Below, piece by piece: positions 55,840-64,000 of a DNA stretch of 64,000 nt. How positions within the stretch are numbered: position 1 is the first letter of the stretch; every line of letters begins with the position of its first letter. Source of the DNA: Rutpela maculata (lineage: Eukaryota; Arthropoda; Insecta; Coleoptera; Cerambycidae); assembly GCA_936432065.2 (NCBI GenBank), contig OW386289.2:21522781-21586780 (forward strand). Direction: 5' to 3'. Both the position numbers and the translations under genes were made by a program. The notes below the pieces were generated by a model, which was not told the DNA's origin, ran no database searches, and saw only the letters and a list, made by a program, of their open reading frames with translations.

Positions 55840-57709
55840 TGTAGAAGAACGCACTACCGGGCGTCAAAATGACGCGACACCAATTTATTTCTCAGGGGGC
55901 GCCAGTCGCGTATTACCCCGTTCTTCTACCTCCCAGGCGGGTTCGAGATAAGATGCACTTCGGTAGCCGAGTAATGGGACCAAGGCGGCACTACCACAGA
56001 TCGGAAACTACGCTCTCTCTGGACCCGAATTCCCTCGTTAGGGGTTTAGGCACCTCTTAATTTCCTGAATTTTTGCATAAAAAAATCCCAACCGAAGAAT
56101 TTCTCTGCGGAGGGATTAGTTTTGGTACGCGAAAATCACGTTTTGGTCCATTAATAACGGAATATATTTCTCAAAAAACGCATAAAAAAATCCCTATCAA
56201 ACCTTCGTAAAGCAACCAGAAGGTCGAACGTTAATGCGAATTAACTCGACACATCCGGCTTTCTATACGAAAGTTCCAGGGATTATAGACCGTCAACAGG
56301 CCTCAAGATCAATTAAGAAATATTAGTTCAAAGAATCCGTTTATTTAACAGAATTGGTTATACAAAATTCTCAAGAAAGAATCGTGCCTTCCCCAATCAA
56401 GGTAGTGACTTTCAGACCATACAAGCGAGAGCGCTCACGCTAACGATCGATTAGGTAGAAAAGATTCATACGTACCTTCTCAAAATCAAAATGTGAGCTT
56501 TTAGAATCATTTCAGACTCTGGGTAAATGAATAATTAAGGCTGACTGAAATTAACTTAAAAAAGTTTTACTAAATGAATTTAGTTTCGCTAGAGACTACT
56601 TAGCTTTAAAGTTCTTGTATCGTGGAGATTCACGTACTCAAACACATTCAGAGGACTTATTACTGCATAAGTTGAGTGGCGTTCGATCAGTCCACGACTT
56701 ACTAACCCTTATCACAGTCGATTAATATTATCGATTTGGCAGCGTCTCACCTTCGAGCGACTTTTAGGCAAAATTGAATTTTTGGATTTTTATGCACAAG
56801 GCGTTTTCCTCTATAACTTTGTCATTTGAAAAGCCCCGTTATTGGCTTTTCTACCATTGCTTTGTCTGGACCACTCAACGCGCTCGACCAAATTGTGAGC
56901 CGCTGAGTCAATCCAAACTCTTTCTATGCGAGAAACCGGCCTTGTACATGTGCATTGATTTTTATCAATTTTTGCTTATCGGCACTACGCCGGCTTTGAC
57001 AAAATCTTCTATTTTGCCTTTTGGATGCAGTGCATCGTTAAAATTTTATGCTCATACTTTAGAATTGGGCTTTCAATGACCGTACCTCAAAGGTCAATGT
57101 CTTTGGTCAAGGAATAAAAAATAAAAAATAATTTAAATTATATTTTCGTGGTACTTTTTAAACTGACTTTGTGGTACTTTTGAAAAATCCATTTTAAGAC
57201 CAATTTTAGCGTACTTTTGAAAAATCGATTTTCGAGCCAAATTTCAAGGTACTTTTGAAAAGTTAATCTGCGGGTGAAATTTTGGCGTACTTTTGAAAAA
57301 TCGATCTTCAAGCCAAATTTCAACGCAGTTTTGAAAAATTAGTCTGCAAGTGAAACTTTGGCGTACTTTCGATAAATCGATTCTTGGGCCAAATTTTGAC
57401 GCCCTTCCGAAAATATTATTTTTCAAAGTCCAATTTATGGTACCTTTGAAAAAGTATATTATTCATAAATCTTTGTCATTATATACTTCTACTCTCATAT
57501 TCTGAACCAAAAACATTTTTCCTAAGTGAAAATTCGGTGTTTCTTCGAATTTTCACCTGGTCATTTCCAACGCCTTATAGAACCCAAAACGGTCCTTATG
57601 GACTGATCTGCGCCTCTGCAGACTCCCAAAAATGTCTTTAAATGAAATTTTTGCCTAAGTCGAATTTTGATTATGTCTTCAACTTAGGACGATTTTGGAG
57701 AGTTCTACA
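55840..57709 (-). repeat. Element B 3' LTR, 1,870 bp
   Basis: Bounded by TGTAGAA and TTCTACA. The first 275 bp match 63,726-64,000 at offset 7,886 with no difference seen. It contains a ~40-bp tandem array (57,150-57,420) in the half that is U3 on the minus strand. Confidence 0.93.
57150..57420 (-). repeat. ~40-bp tandem repeats in U3 of element B
   Basis: About seven diverged units with GGCGTACTTTTGAAAAATCG followed by CAAGCCAAATTT or CAAGTGAAA(A/C)TTT. Tandem arrays in U3 often act as enhancers; that role is inferred. Confidence 0.75.
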
Positions 57710-57710
57710 A

Positions 57711-57725
57711 CACTCCCCTCCTTTG
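57711..57725 (-). promoter_or_regulatory. Element B polypurine tract
   Basis: On the minus strand CAAAGGAGGGGAGTG lies one base from the 3' LTR. Confidence 0.78.
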
Positions 57726-58996
57726 GTTGAATCTTTTCTACTCATCGATTGCCTTTAATTTCCATATTCACTTGTATGTCTGTATGCCTTCATTTGACGG
57801 TCTGACCTATGGTACAGATGTTTAAAAATAACGGCCTTAATTGGGGCAGACGGCTGATTCGCCTATCTAACTTAAAAATAAATACATTTTTTAAACAATA
57901 CGCTAAGTTGATACAACATTTTTATCAACTTAATTACACCCGCGTCGAGGTGCGAAGCGTAGCACAATTTTGATTAGCGTCCACTCTCACTAATTCGTTG
58001 CACTCGCTTTTTGGCCCTGGTCTCGCTCTTGCTTAACTTCGGCCCTTTCTAGAAGAGGCTGTCTATATCTCCATGCCGCAGCTTGGACGGTCCTCGCCTT
58101 TGAGTTCCAGACTTCACCATGCCGCGCCCTTGCGACAGGCTGGGTCATCTTTCCATTTCTGCACATGGAAAATGCAGTTCTGCAACTAGATTGACTTTTT
58201 AGCAAGTCGTCGACTGGGACGCGTCGACTAACAAACACAATGTGTTGTTTTTAATGAAATATTTTTCTAACATGAATTTTGTTAACTTATAATGGTTAGA
58301 AATTGGTTCATCGTAAGGTAGATTAAATCGGCTTACGATACTCGTGCGGTCATCACTACTTTGTGAAAAAAGTATAAAAAAAAAATTGAAGCGTCTTCTT
58401 GAGCGAAGAACGGCTTCTGAAACTCGTAGTTTCCATTTCGTAAGGTAGATTAAATCGGCTTACGATACTCGTGCGGTCATCACGACTTGTGAAAAAAGTA
58501 TATAAAAAAAAAAATTGAAGCGTCTTCTTGAGCGAAGAACGGCTTCTGAAACTCGTAGTTTCCATTTCGTAAGGTAGATTAAATCGGCTTACGATACTCG
58601 TGCGGTCATCACTACTTTGTAAAAAAAAAAAATATAAAAAAAAAAATTGAAGCGTCTTCTTGAGCGAAGAACGGCTTCTGAAACTCGTAGTTTCCATTTG
58701 GGGTATACGTTAATTTTGTTGACTTAAAATGATTAAAATAGAAGTTGTCTTCTTGCATAAGAAAAACAGCTTCCGAAACTCGTACTGATTCGTACTTATG
58801 CCTACGTCCATTACTCGAACTTGGCGGCTCTCGCTCTTGAGAAGCTAGGCTTACCGGATCGCGCTCTTGCGTCGGGTTCGCCGTCTTTCCATGTCTGCTC
58901 ATGGGGTAGACTTTAAATTTTCGATTCGACCGCATATAGGTCAAAATCGCCACTTAGAATTTTGAGAAAAAATATAAAAAAAAGCGAAAACGGCTA
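57726..58996 (-). other. Element B untranslated region between pol and 3' LTR
   Basis: About 1.27 kb without a domain-bearing frame. 57,990-58,240 and 58,720-58,950 are distant duplicates (TCTTTCCAT.TCTGC.CATGG and CGCGC(C/T)CTTGCG appear in both), flanking the 127-bp tandem array. Open minus-strand frames here (57,990-58,238; 58,612-58,953) have Arg/Ser-rich content but no known domain, so an accessory protein cannot be excluded. Confidence 0.5.
58312..58695 (-). repeat. Three tandem 127-129-bp repeats
   Basis: Units start with CGTAAGGTAGATTAAATCGG at 58,312, 58,439 and 58,568 and are almost identical except for the length of an A run. On the minus strand each could encode METTSFRSRSSLKKTLQ followed by a Phe run from the poly-A, which makes a real protein unlikely. 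Confidence 0.92.
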
Positions 58997-61900
58997 TTAG
59001 CCGTGGTCGACCTCAGAAATATCTAGAGGTGACTCTTCTATGTCTGGCTCATCTCGAGCATCATCGGGATCTCGACTTATTACATCCTGCTCATCTTGGG
59101 CTCTTGCGGGAACATTGATTTGAACTAGTGTGGTATCGCTACGTCGCTCTGACCTGGGCGCGATCTCATTGTCTGATGAGGAAGCGTCGTCACTAAGATG
59201 AGTTTCATCCGGACTATCTTCTGATTCTTCAGACAATTCCAATTCAACATCGGGGTCTCCCTTAGGTGCCGGCCTGATGGCATCGACATGTAATCTCGTC
59301 GAAGTTACCCCCTTGTGAATGAGGTAAACTTCATTGGACAATCTCTTTAAAACCTTGTGTGGCCCACTCCACGACGGTGTGAAGGTATGATCCTTCCTGA
59401 TCCTTTTAGTCATTACCATATCTCCCACTTTATATACGACCGGCGTTACCGCCACTTTGGGCGCGTAACGCCATTGGTAATTTGTTTGATTTTTACGAAT
59501 CTCCTTGACTCTTTCAAGGCGGGGAACGTCCGCTTGATTACGACGCTCTTGTCTATAAGCGAACATATTCCAATCACCAATCTGCGGTAATTCATAGCCG
59601 AGTACTACGAAACTGGGCGTATGCCCCGTAGCGGCGTTTTTTCTTGTTCTCAAGATATATGCCATCTGACTAACATGTCGATCCCACTCGTCGTTGGGTG
59701 AACCATATAATAAGGTTTTTAAGATCTTCTTAGCTTCTTGCACCCTCCTTTCTATTGGATTGGCCTGTTGGTGGTAAGCTGCTGTGAAGAATCTTTCAAT
59801 ATTGTTACGTGTACAGAACGTATCGTAAAAGCCGGAATTGAAGTGGCCTCCCTGGTCGGAAATGATGACCCTCGGAATGCCATATCTCGCTACTAGTTCC
59901 TCTTCGATAAATTGTGCTATTGTTTTTCCACTGACTTGGGTGAACGCCTTGGCTTCGACCCACTTACTAAATACATCCTCTACCATTAATATATATCGGT
60001 TATCTGCATCTTTGGTTCGCTGAAGCGGTCCGATTACATCGACGCTTAGAACTTCGAACGGATGCGATGGAGCATGGCTTCTGAGAGGAGCCTTCGGTTG
60101 CGATTGTCTGCTTTTTACGGAATTACAAATAATGCACTCATTTAAATATTTGTTAACTAGTCTCGACAAATTATTAAAATAATAGCGGCCTGAGATGATT
60201 CTAACAGTTTCATCGCGGCCGGGGTGACCTACTTCCGGTCGGTCGTGAAAATGAGATATTACTCTCATGACCATACGTTTTGGTACGTATAATTTTTCTA
60301 TAACATTTTCGCCTGTCGTCCAAAGTGTGCCGCCTATCACTTGTCGTGTATTGACGAATTTCACCTCTGCCTCGGTTTTATCTGCTTGTCGCACTAGAGT
60401 ATTCCATCGTTCAATTTGGTCTTGGATATCTCTGGAGTGCGTTTGCGCTTCTCTGACCATATCGTTTAATTCTAATGTGGTAATCACTGATATTCGTTCC
60501 TTGTACGAGAATTTTGGTGGATACATCCTTTCCTCTTCGTCGTTTGCTTCGACGTTTGGGCCTTGAGGATTCCTGCTAAGATAGTCTGCCAATATATTTT
60601 CCTTGCCGGGACAATGTTCTATGGTGAAGCTGTATTCCTGAAGTAATAATGACCAACGTGTAAATTTCGTTTTCTCGTCCTTATGCTTATTTAACCATAG
60701 TAAAGCTCGATTGTCGGTTTTGACTATAAATGGACGGTCTGCCAAATATATTTTGTATTTCCTTATATAATTAACGACGCTCAAACATTCCAATTCATTG
60801 ATATGGTATTTTCTCTCCGTCGGAGATAACGTATTACTAGCATAAGAGACGATGTGCTTCTGGTCATTATCCCCCAATTGATATAATACTGCAGATAATC
60901 CTATTAAGGATGCGTCCGTCTGCAGTATGAACATTTTATTGAAATCTGGTCGGTGCAGTCCTAGAGGTTTATTTAATACCTCTTTCAGTAGGATAAAGGA
61001 TTCTTGGGCTTCTGTATTCCACTTATAGCGCCAGTCCTTCGAGAGTAGTCGGGTCAAGGGCTTAGTAATTATTGCAACATTAGGGATATATTCACGTACC
61101 CAATTACATAGGCCAAGGAAACTCTGAAGCTGGCGCCTTGTCGTAGGCACAGGATAGCTCTGTATCTGCAGAATATGTTTTTCTAAAGGTTGAGTAGTAT
61201 TGGCATTTATCTTATGCCCGAGATAGGTTATACTAGATGTGGCTACCACACATTTTTCTGGTGACACTTTTAAATTATGTAAACGTAGGCGTTCAAAGAC
61301 GGCTCTCAGATGGTTTACATGCTGATCTATATTTTCACTGTAGATGATAATATCATCGAGATATACTTTGCAGAAATGATGCAAGTAGCCGGTCAATACG
61401 TCTCTTGCCATAAATTTTTGGAATGTACATGGAGCGGTCTTCAATCCGAAAGGCATCACGTTAAATCGGTAAGATGCTCCATCTAATGTTGTAAACGTAG
61501 AATAATTTTTTGACGACTCCTCAAGAGGGATTTGCCAATATCCGCTCTTGAGGTCCAACACCGTAAATATGTTGGCGTTTCCTAGATCCTTTATACTCTC
61601 GTATATCTTAGGTAAGACGGATGCTTCGTCTTCCGTTACTTCATTTAAGTGACGATAATCAATGCAGAAGCGAGGCTTCTTGCCGGGCCTTTGTATTATA
61701 ATGGGAGGCGAACTGTACTGAGCGGTACTCGGTTCTATGACTCCGGCTTTCAGCATCTCTTCAATTTGATCGTACATAACTTTTTTCTTAGTAGGAGACA
61801 TAGGATAGGGTTTGATGTTGAACGGGCGGTCGTCTTTAACTTTTATTTTATGTTTCGTTGTCACCGTGGTAGCTTGGGTAGGCACCGCGGTGAACAATTC

Positions 61901-62590
61901 AGCGAATTCCTCGAATAGAGGTTTTAAATTATCGTTTCCGATGATCAGTTCTTCGGGAAGCCGGCATTGCTTCCTTGCTTGATGTGCCGCTTGATTCCAG
62001 AAGACGGTTATTCGCTCTTCAGTGCCGACGTAGACACATTTACGTTGATAATCGAATACGACATTGTGAGCATATAAAAAGGGGGCTCCCAGAATGAGCT
62101 CTTCGTTTAAATTTTGAATGACCTGAAACGTGGTCTGAAAGGGTACATCTAGTACATTAACGTTTATGGTCGTAGTCCCGAGGGATTCTACTAAACCATC
62201 GCCACAAGCCATAACAAAAGTTTGGGGAGCTGTAAGTTGATCAATGTCGTTCAAAAATTTCGGTTGGATAATATTCCTTGTCGAACCTGTATCCAATAAA
62301 GCGTTAACCGCTCGATTATTAATTATAATCTTAATGCGAGGCAGAGGGAAAGCGTCGTTGGTTTGATTGATAGATTCTAATGGAGTGAATCGGTGGGGAG
62401 ATAGGTTGACTTCTTGATCCTTAAACAGGTAATTAAGGTCAGGAAGGTCATCGAAGTTTTTTAATTTAAACTTCTTGCTTCGGAGCTTCCTCGAGGGTCG
62501 CTTCGAGCCTGCTGGGGCCTGGTAGGCGGGGCTGGTACAGTTCGGCCTGGGCCATCGCCTCTGACCCCCGCTTGGTTTCCCGTATTCATA
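58997..62590 (-). CDS. pol: Element B pol: protease, reverse transcriptase, RNase H, integrase
   Basis: Open from 62,590, just before the frameshift heptamer, to a stop at 58,997 (about 1,197 codons). In order: linker, aspartic protease (NALLDTGSTRNII, DTGS near 62,282-62,294), reverse transcriptase (FCIDYRHLNEVT, LDLKSGYWQIP, MPFGLKTAPCTFQ and YLDD at 61,352-61,363), RNase H (LQTDASLIGL, TDNRALLWLNKH, EHCPGKENILADYLSRN), an integrase zinc finger (HFHDRPEVGHPG then CIICNSVK), the D,D-35-E core (LSVDVIGPL, ISDQGGHFNSG, NPIERRVQEAKK), a GPY/F-like module (WSGPHKVLKRLSNEVYLI) and an acidic Ser/Glu/Asp-rich tail. No chromodomain and no envelope follow. All catalytic residues expected for Ty3/gypsy Pol are present. 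Confidence 0.95.
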   Translation of the reverse strand, partial: YEYGKPSGGQRRWPRPNCTSPAYQAPAGSKRPSRKLRSKKFKLKNFDDLPDLNYLFKDQEVNLSPHRFTPLESINQTNDAFPLPRIKIIINNRAVNALLDTGSTRNIIQPKFLNDIDQLTAPQTFVMACGDGLVESLGTTTINVNVLDVPFQTTFQVIQNLNEELILGAPFLYAHNVVFDYQRKCVYVGTEERITVFWNQAAHQARKQCRLPEELIIGNDNLKPLFEEFAELFTAVPTQATTVTTKHKIKVKDDRPFNIKPYPMSPTKKKVMYDQIEEMLKAGVIEPSTAQYSSPPIIIQRPGKKPRFCIDYRHLNEVTEDEASVLPKIYESIKDLGNANIFTVLDLKSGYWQIPLEESSKNYSTFTTLDGASYRFNVMPFGLKTAPCTFQKFMARDVLTGYLHHFCKVYLDDIIIYSENIDQHVNHLRAVFERLRLHNLKVSPEKCVVATSSITYLGHKINANTTQPLEKHILQIQSYPVPTTRRQLQSFLGLCNWVREYIPNVAIITKPLTRLLSKDWRYKWNTEAQESFILLKEVLNKPLGLHRPDFNKMFILQTDASLIGLSAVLYQLGDNDQKHIVSYASNTLSPTERKYHINELECLSVVNYIRKYKIYLADRPFIVKTDNRALLWLNKHKDEKTKFTRWSLLLQEYSFTIEHCPGKENILADYLSRNPQGPNVEANDEEERMYPPKFSYKERISVITTLELNDMVREAQTHSRDIQDQIERWNTLVRQADKTEAEVKFVNTRQVIGGTLWTTGENVIEKLYVPKRMVMRVISHFHDRPEVGHPGRDETVRIISGRYYFNNLSRLVNKYLNECIICNSVKSRQSQPKAPLRSHAPSHPFEVLSVDVIGPLQRTKDADNRYILMVEDVFSKWVEAKAFTQVSGKTIAQFIEEELVARYGIPRVIISDQGGHFNSGFYDTFCTRNNIERFFTAAYHQQANPIERRVQEAKKILKTLLYGSPNDEWDRHVSQMAYILRTRKNAATGHTPSFVVLGYELPQIGDWNMFAYRQERRNQADVPRLERVKEIRKNQTNYQWRYAPKVAVTPVVYKVGDMVMTKRIRKDHTFTPSWSGPHKVLKRLSNEVYLIHKGVTSTRLHVDAIRPAPKGDPDVELELSEESEDSPDETHLSDDASSSDNEIAPRSERRSDTTLVQINVPARAQDEQDVISRDPDDARDEPDIEESPLDISEVDHG

Positions 62591-63675
62591 TTACGATAGG
62601 GATTGTTTGGGCACTCCGCATGAAAATGCCATTGCTCCGTTGGGCAATATCTGCAAGGGCGATACGGGACTCGGGAGTTCCTTACGTCTCCAGTACCCCT
62701 TCTCGGTATATCCCCTCTGGGCAGCGAGGAAATATTATTTGCAAAATGCACCCTTGGTGCTGGCGGATTATCTCTTCTTTGAGATCCATTGAATGGTGTC
62801 CTAGATGCACCAAAGGAACTGGAGGACGGCTTCGCTAATGCGGAGGGTTCCGTTCTCCAGTTACTGCTCGATTGCTGATTCCCTTGAGCTGAAGCGGTAG
62901 AGGTGGACGCTTCTTGATCCTTGCTTTTTTTTGCATTTTGCAGAGTCTCGAATTCTTTATTCTCATCCATGATTTTGGCCATTTGTTCGGTCATCGTCAC
63001 TAGTGTATTTGTATCTAGTATGACGGCACTCTTTAGGAGCATTTTCATATCAGGTCTCAACTGATTGAAGATGGTAGCCGCCTTCATCGCCTCCGGCTTA
63101 AACGGATCGATCCTCTTGAAGAGGCATACCTTCCTGGAAATAAATACTGACGTACTTTCCTCGGCATCTTGTTTCTTGCCATATAAATTAGCTACTGCTT
63201 CGGTGAGTACTTCACCTGAATCGTAACGGCTTCTGAACCGCTCGAGGAATAGAGGATACGTGGAAATTAAGGTTCGGTATTGTTCGAACCATTTCCTGGC
63301 ATCGTCTTTGAGCTGTTCTGATATTTTATATAGACGGTCGTTATCCTGCGTAATTCGTACTCGGACGAAAAATTCCTCCATATGATGAATGAAGGTTTCA
63401 GGGTCTTCGTGTTCGAAGCCATGAAATTCCGCATTTGGATGCTTCGACCGATACTTATGCTCGTGCGTGGCTTCGCTTAGAGCTTTGGCAAGACCTGCTG
63501 CCATTTGGGCGAACACTTGTTCTGAGGAGGGCTGTATGACTCCTTCAGTGGTACTCGGGCCTACCCCCGAACTACCCAGTACATCCTCCGCGCACGGCCT
63601 CTCTAACCCTCTAGAGACGTTGTCCATCACAGATGTCGGCTCGTCGTAAAACTGGAAAGGCGTTGATTCATCCAT
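62461..63675 (-). CDS. gag: Element B Gag
   Basis: A 404-residue protein starts at a true ATG only 32 nt after the primer-binding site. Residues ~85-235 form the capsid domain (AEFHGFEHEDPETFIHHMEE, ARKWFEQYRTLI, FLERFRSRYDSGEV). A Ser/Asn/Ala-rich linker follows, then the variant knuckle CRYCPTEQWHFHAEC near residue 345 and a Gly/Arg/Pro-rich nucleic-acid-binding tail. It overlaps pol by about 130 nt through the -1 frame. Sequence and layout parallel element A Gag, so the two elements belong to one lineage. Confidence 0.94.
   Translation of the reverse strand: MDESTPFQFYDEPTSVMDNVSRGLERPCAEDVLGSSGVGPSTTEGVIQPSSEQVFAQMAAGLAKALSEATHEHKYRSKHPNAEFHGFEHEDPETFIHHMEEFFVRVRITQDNDRLYKISEQLKDDARKWFEQYRTLISTYPLFLERFRSRYDSGEVLTEAVANLYGKKQDAEESTSVFISRKVCLFKRIDPFKPEAMKAATIFNQLRPDMKMLLKSAVILDTNTLVTMTEQMAKIMDENKEFETLQNAKKSKDQEASTSTASAQGNQQSSSNWRTEPSALAKPSSSSFGASRTPFNGSQRRDNPPAPRVHFANNISSLPRGDIPRRGTGDVRNSRVPYRPCRYCPTEQWHFHAECPNNPYRNMNTGNQAGVRGDGPGRTVPAPPTRPQQARSDPRGSSEARSLN
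62526..62581 (-). promoter_or_regulatory. Element B -1 ribosomal frameshift site G GGA AAC
   Basis: GGGAAAC at 62,581-62,575 is read G GGA AAC in the gag frame. The pol frame is -1 and opens nine bases upstream, after a TAA. GCGGGG (62,571-62,566) can pair with CCCCGC (62,531-62,526) just downstream; the 3-nt spacer is short. The same heptamer and phase occur in element A. Confidence 0.87.
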
Positions 63676-63707
63676 ATCCTTTCCAGAAAGCCCTGCTGAC
63701 TAACAAC

Positions 63708-63725
63708 GCCCCACGTTGGGCGCCA
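63708..63725 (-). promoter_or_regulatory. Element B primer-binding site (tRNA-Lys)
   Basis: TGGCGCCCAACGTGGGGC on the minus strand directly follows the 5' LTR and is an 18-nt complement of the 3' end of animal tRNA-Lys(CUU). Confidence 0.9.
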
Positions 63726-64000
63726 TGTAGAAGAACGCACTACCGGGCGTCAAAATGACGCGACACCAATTTATTTCTCAGGGGGCGCCAGTCGCGTATT
63801 ACCCCGTTCTTCTACCTCCCAGGCGGGTTCGAGATAAGATGCACTTCGGTAGCCGAGTAATGGGACCAAGGCGGCACTACCACAGATCGGAAACTACGCT
63901 CTCTCTGGACCCGAATTCCCTCGTTAGGGGTTTAGGCACCTCTTAATTTCCTGAATTTTTGCATAAAAAAATCCCAACCGAAGAATTTCTCTGCGGAGGG
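63726..64000 (-). repeat. Element B 5' LTR, first 275 bp only
   Basis: Starts TGTAGAAGAACGCAC and matches 55,840-56,114; the rest lies beyond the window. Confidence 0.93.

Larger units (their letters stand above)
55840..64000 (-). mobile_element. Ty3/gypsy LTR retrotransposon B (5' LTR cut by window end)
   Basis: The 3' LTR (55,840-57,709), pol, gag and primer site are complete; only the first 275 bp of the second LTR (63,726-64,000) are inside the window. It resembles element A throughout: the same primer site, the same G GGA AAC frameshift heptamer, the same zinc-knuckle variant, and pol of the same order with a closely similar reverse transcriptase. It has no envelope gene. Both frames are open from end to end, so this copy may be competent. 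Flanking TTTT (55,836-55,839) could be its target duplication; the other side is not visible. Confidence 0.95.

Noticed and set aside
55869..56060. 63-codon plus-strand frame in the LTR of element B, repeated at 63,755
   Set aside because: Antisense within an LTR with no recognisable domain; duplication is explained by the LTRs.
58356..58697. 113-codon minus-strand frame through the 127-bp repeats
   Set aside because: Poly-A runs yield Phe tracts and the frame depends on A-run lengths that differ between units.
58997..63725. Envelope gene in element B or A
   Set aside because: No signal peptide, transmembrane glycoprotein layout or suitable frame exists between pol and either 3' LTR.

Overview
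The window reads as a piece of a large, AT-rich, repeat-choked arthropod genome, most likely an insect. The evidence is a Jockey-type non-LTR retrotransposon, Ty3/gypsy elements primed by tRNA-Lys, a 5S-rRNA-headed SINE, TIR elements carrying an insect-type cysteine-rich C-terminus, and long (TA)n tracts. I see no ordinary host gene. Every convincing reading frame belongs to a mobile element or its remains. The species cannot be named from this.

Layout. 1-3,870: AT-rich DNA with a dispersed repeat (about 1,151-1,795), a degenerate tandem array and a tRNA-like relic. 3,872-11,291: an apparently intact Jockey-clade element (ORF1 5,819-7,414; ORF2 7,404-10,109; TTG-repeat tail ending at 10,686) lies between two 606-bp direct repeats. 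One of these later received a 423-bp TIR element, and the other preserves its empty site. 11,826-13,495: a foldback repeat. 13,936-16,016: a TIR element with the tail of a Cys-rich ORF. 17,333-17,679: a long (TA)n.

17,680-43,240: a giant palindrome centred near 38,643.5. Its arms are about 4.6 kb and nearly identical, and each carries the same nested transposon fossils. The left arm was later split by a 16.3-kb Ty3/gypsy element on the minus strand (18,587-34,901) with 4,703-bp LTRs that differ at one base I could find, flanked by the 4-bp duplication ATCC. Its gag and pol are joined by a G GGA AAC -1 frameshift site, and its integrase is broken by a small deletion.

43,816-46,029 and 52,455-53,573: two unrelated tandem repeats, each flanked by a direct repeat like a target-site duplication, and each containing a hammerhead-ribozyme fold. 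The second has two complete minimal type I hammerheads 481 nt apart, with a covarying change in stem I. These are retrozyme-like or Penelope-like self-cleaving retroelements and are the most interesting part of the window. Between them lie a 5S-rRNA-derived SINE (47,755-48,138, 13-bp TSD), TA-flanked hairpin elements and a foldback element (50,477-51,346).

53,880-55,835: decayed repeats, including a second Cys-rich remnant. 55,840-64,000: a second, related Ty3/gypsy element on the minus strand (LTR 1,870 bp, pol, gag, perfect tRNA-Lys primer site, the same frameshift heptamer), cut by the window end. The genes work together only within each element: Gag and Gag-Pol in the LTR elements, and ORF1p with EN-RT in the Jockey element. 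The small repeats must depend on enzymes supplied in trans.
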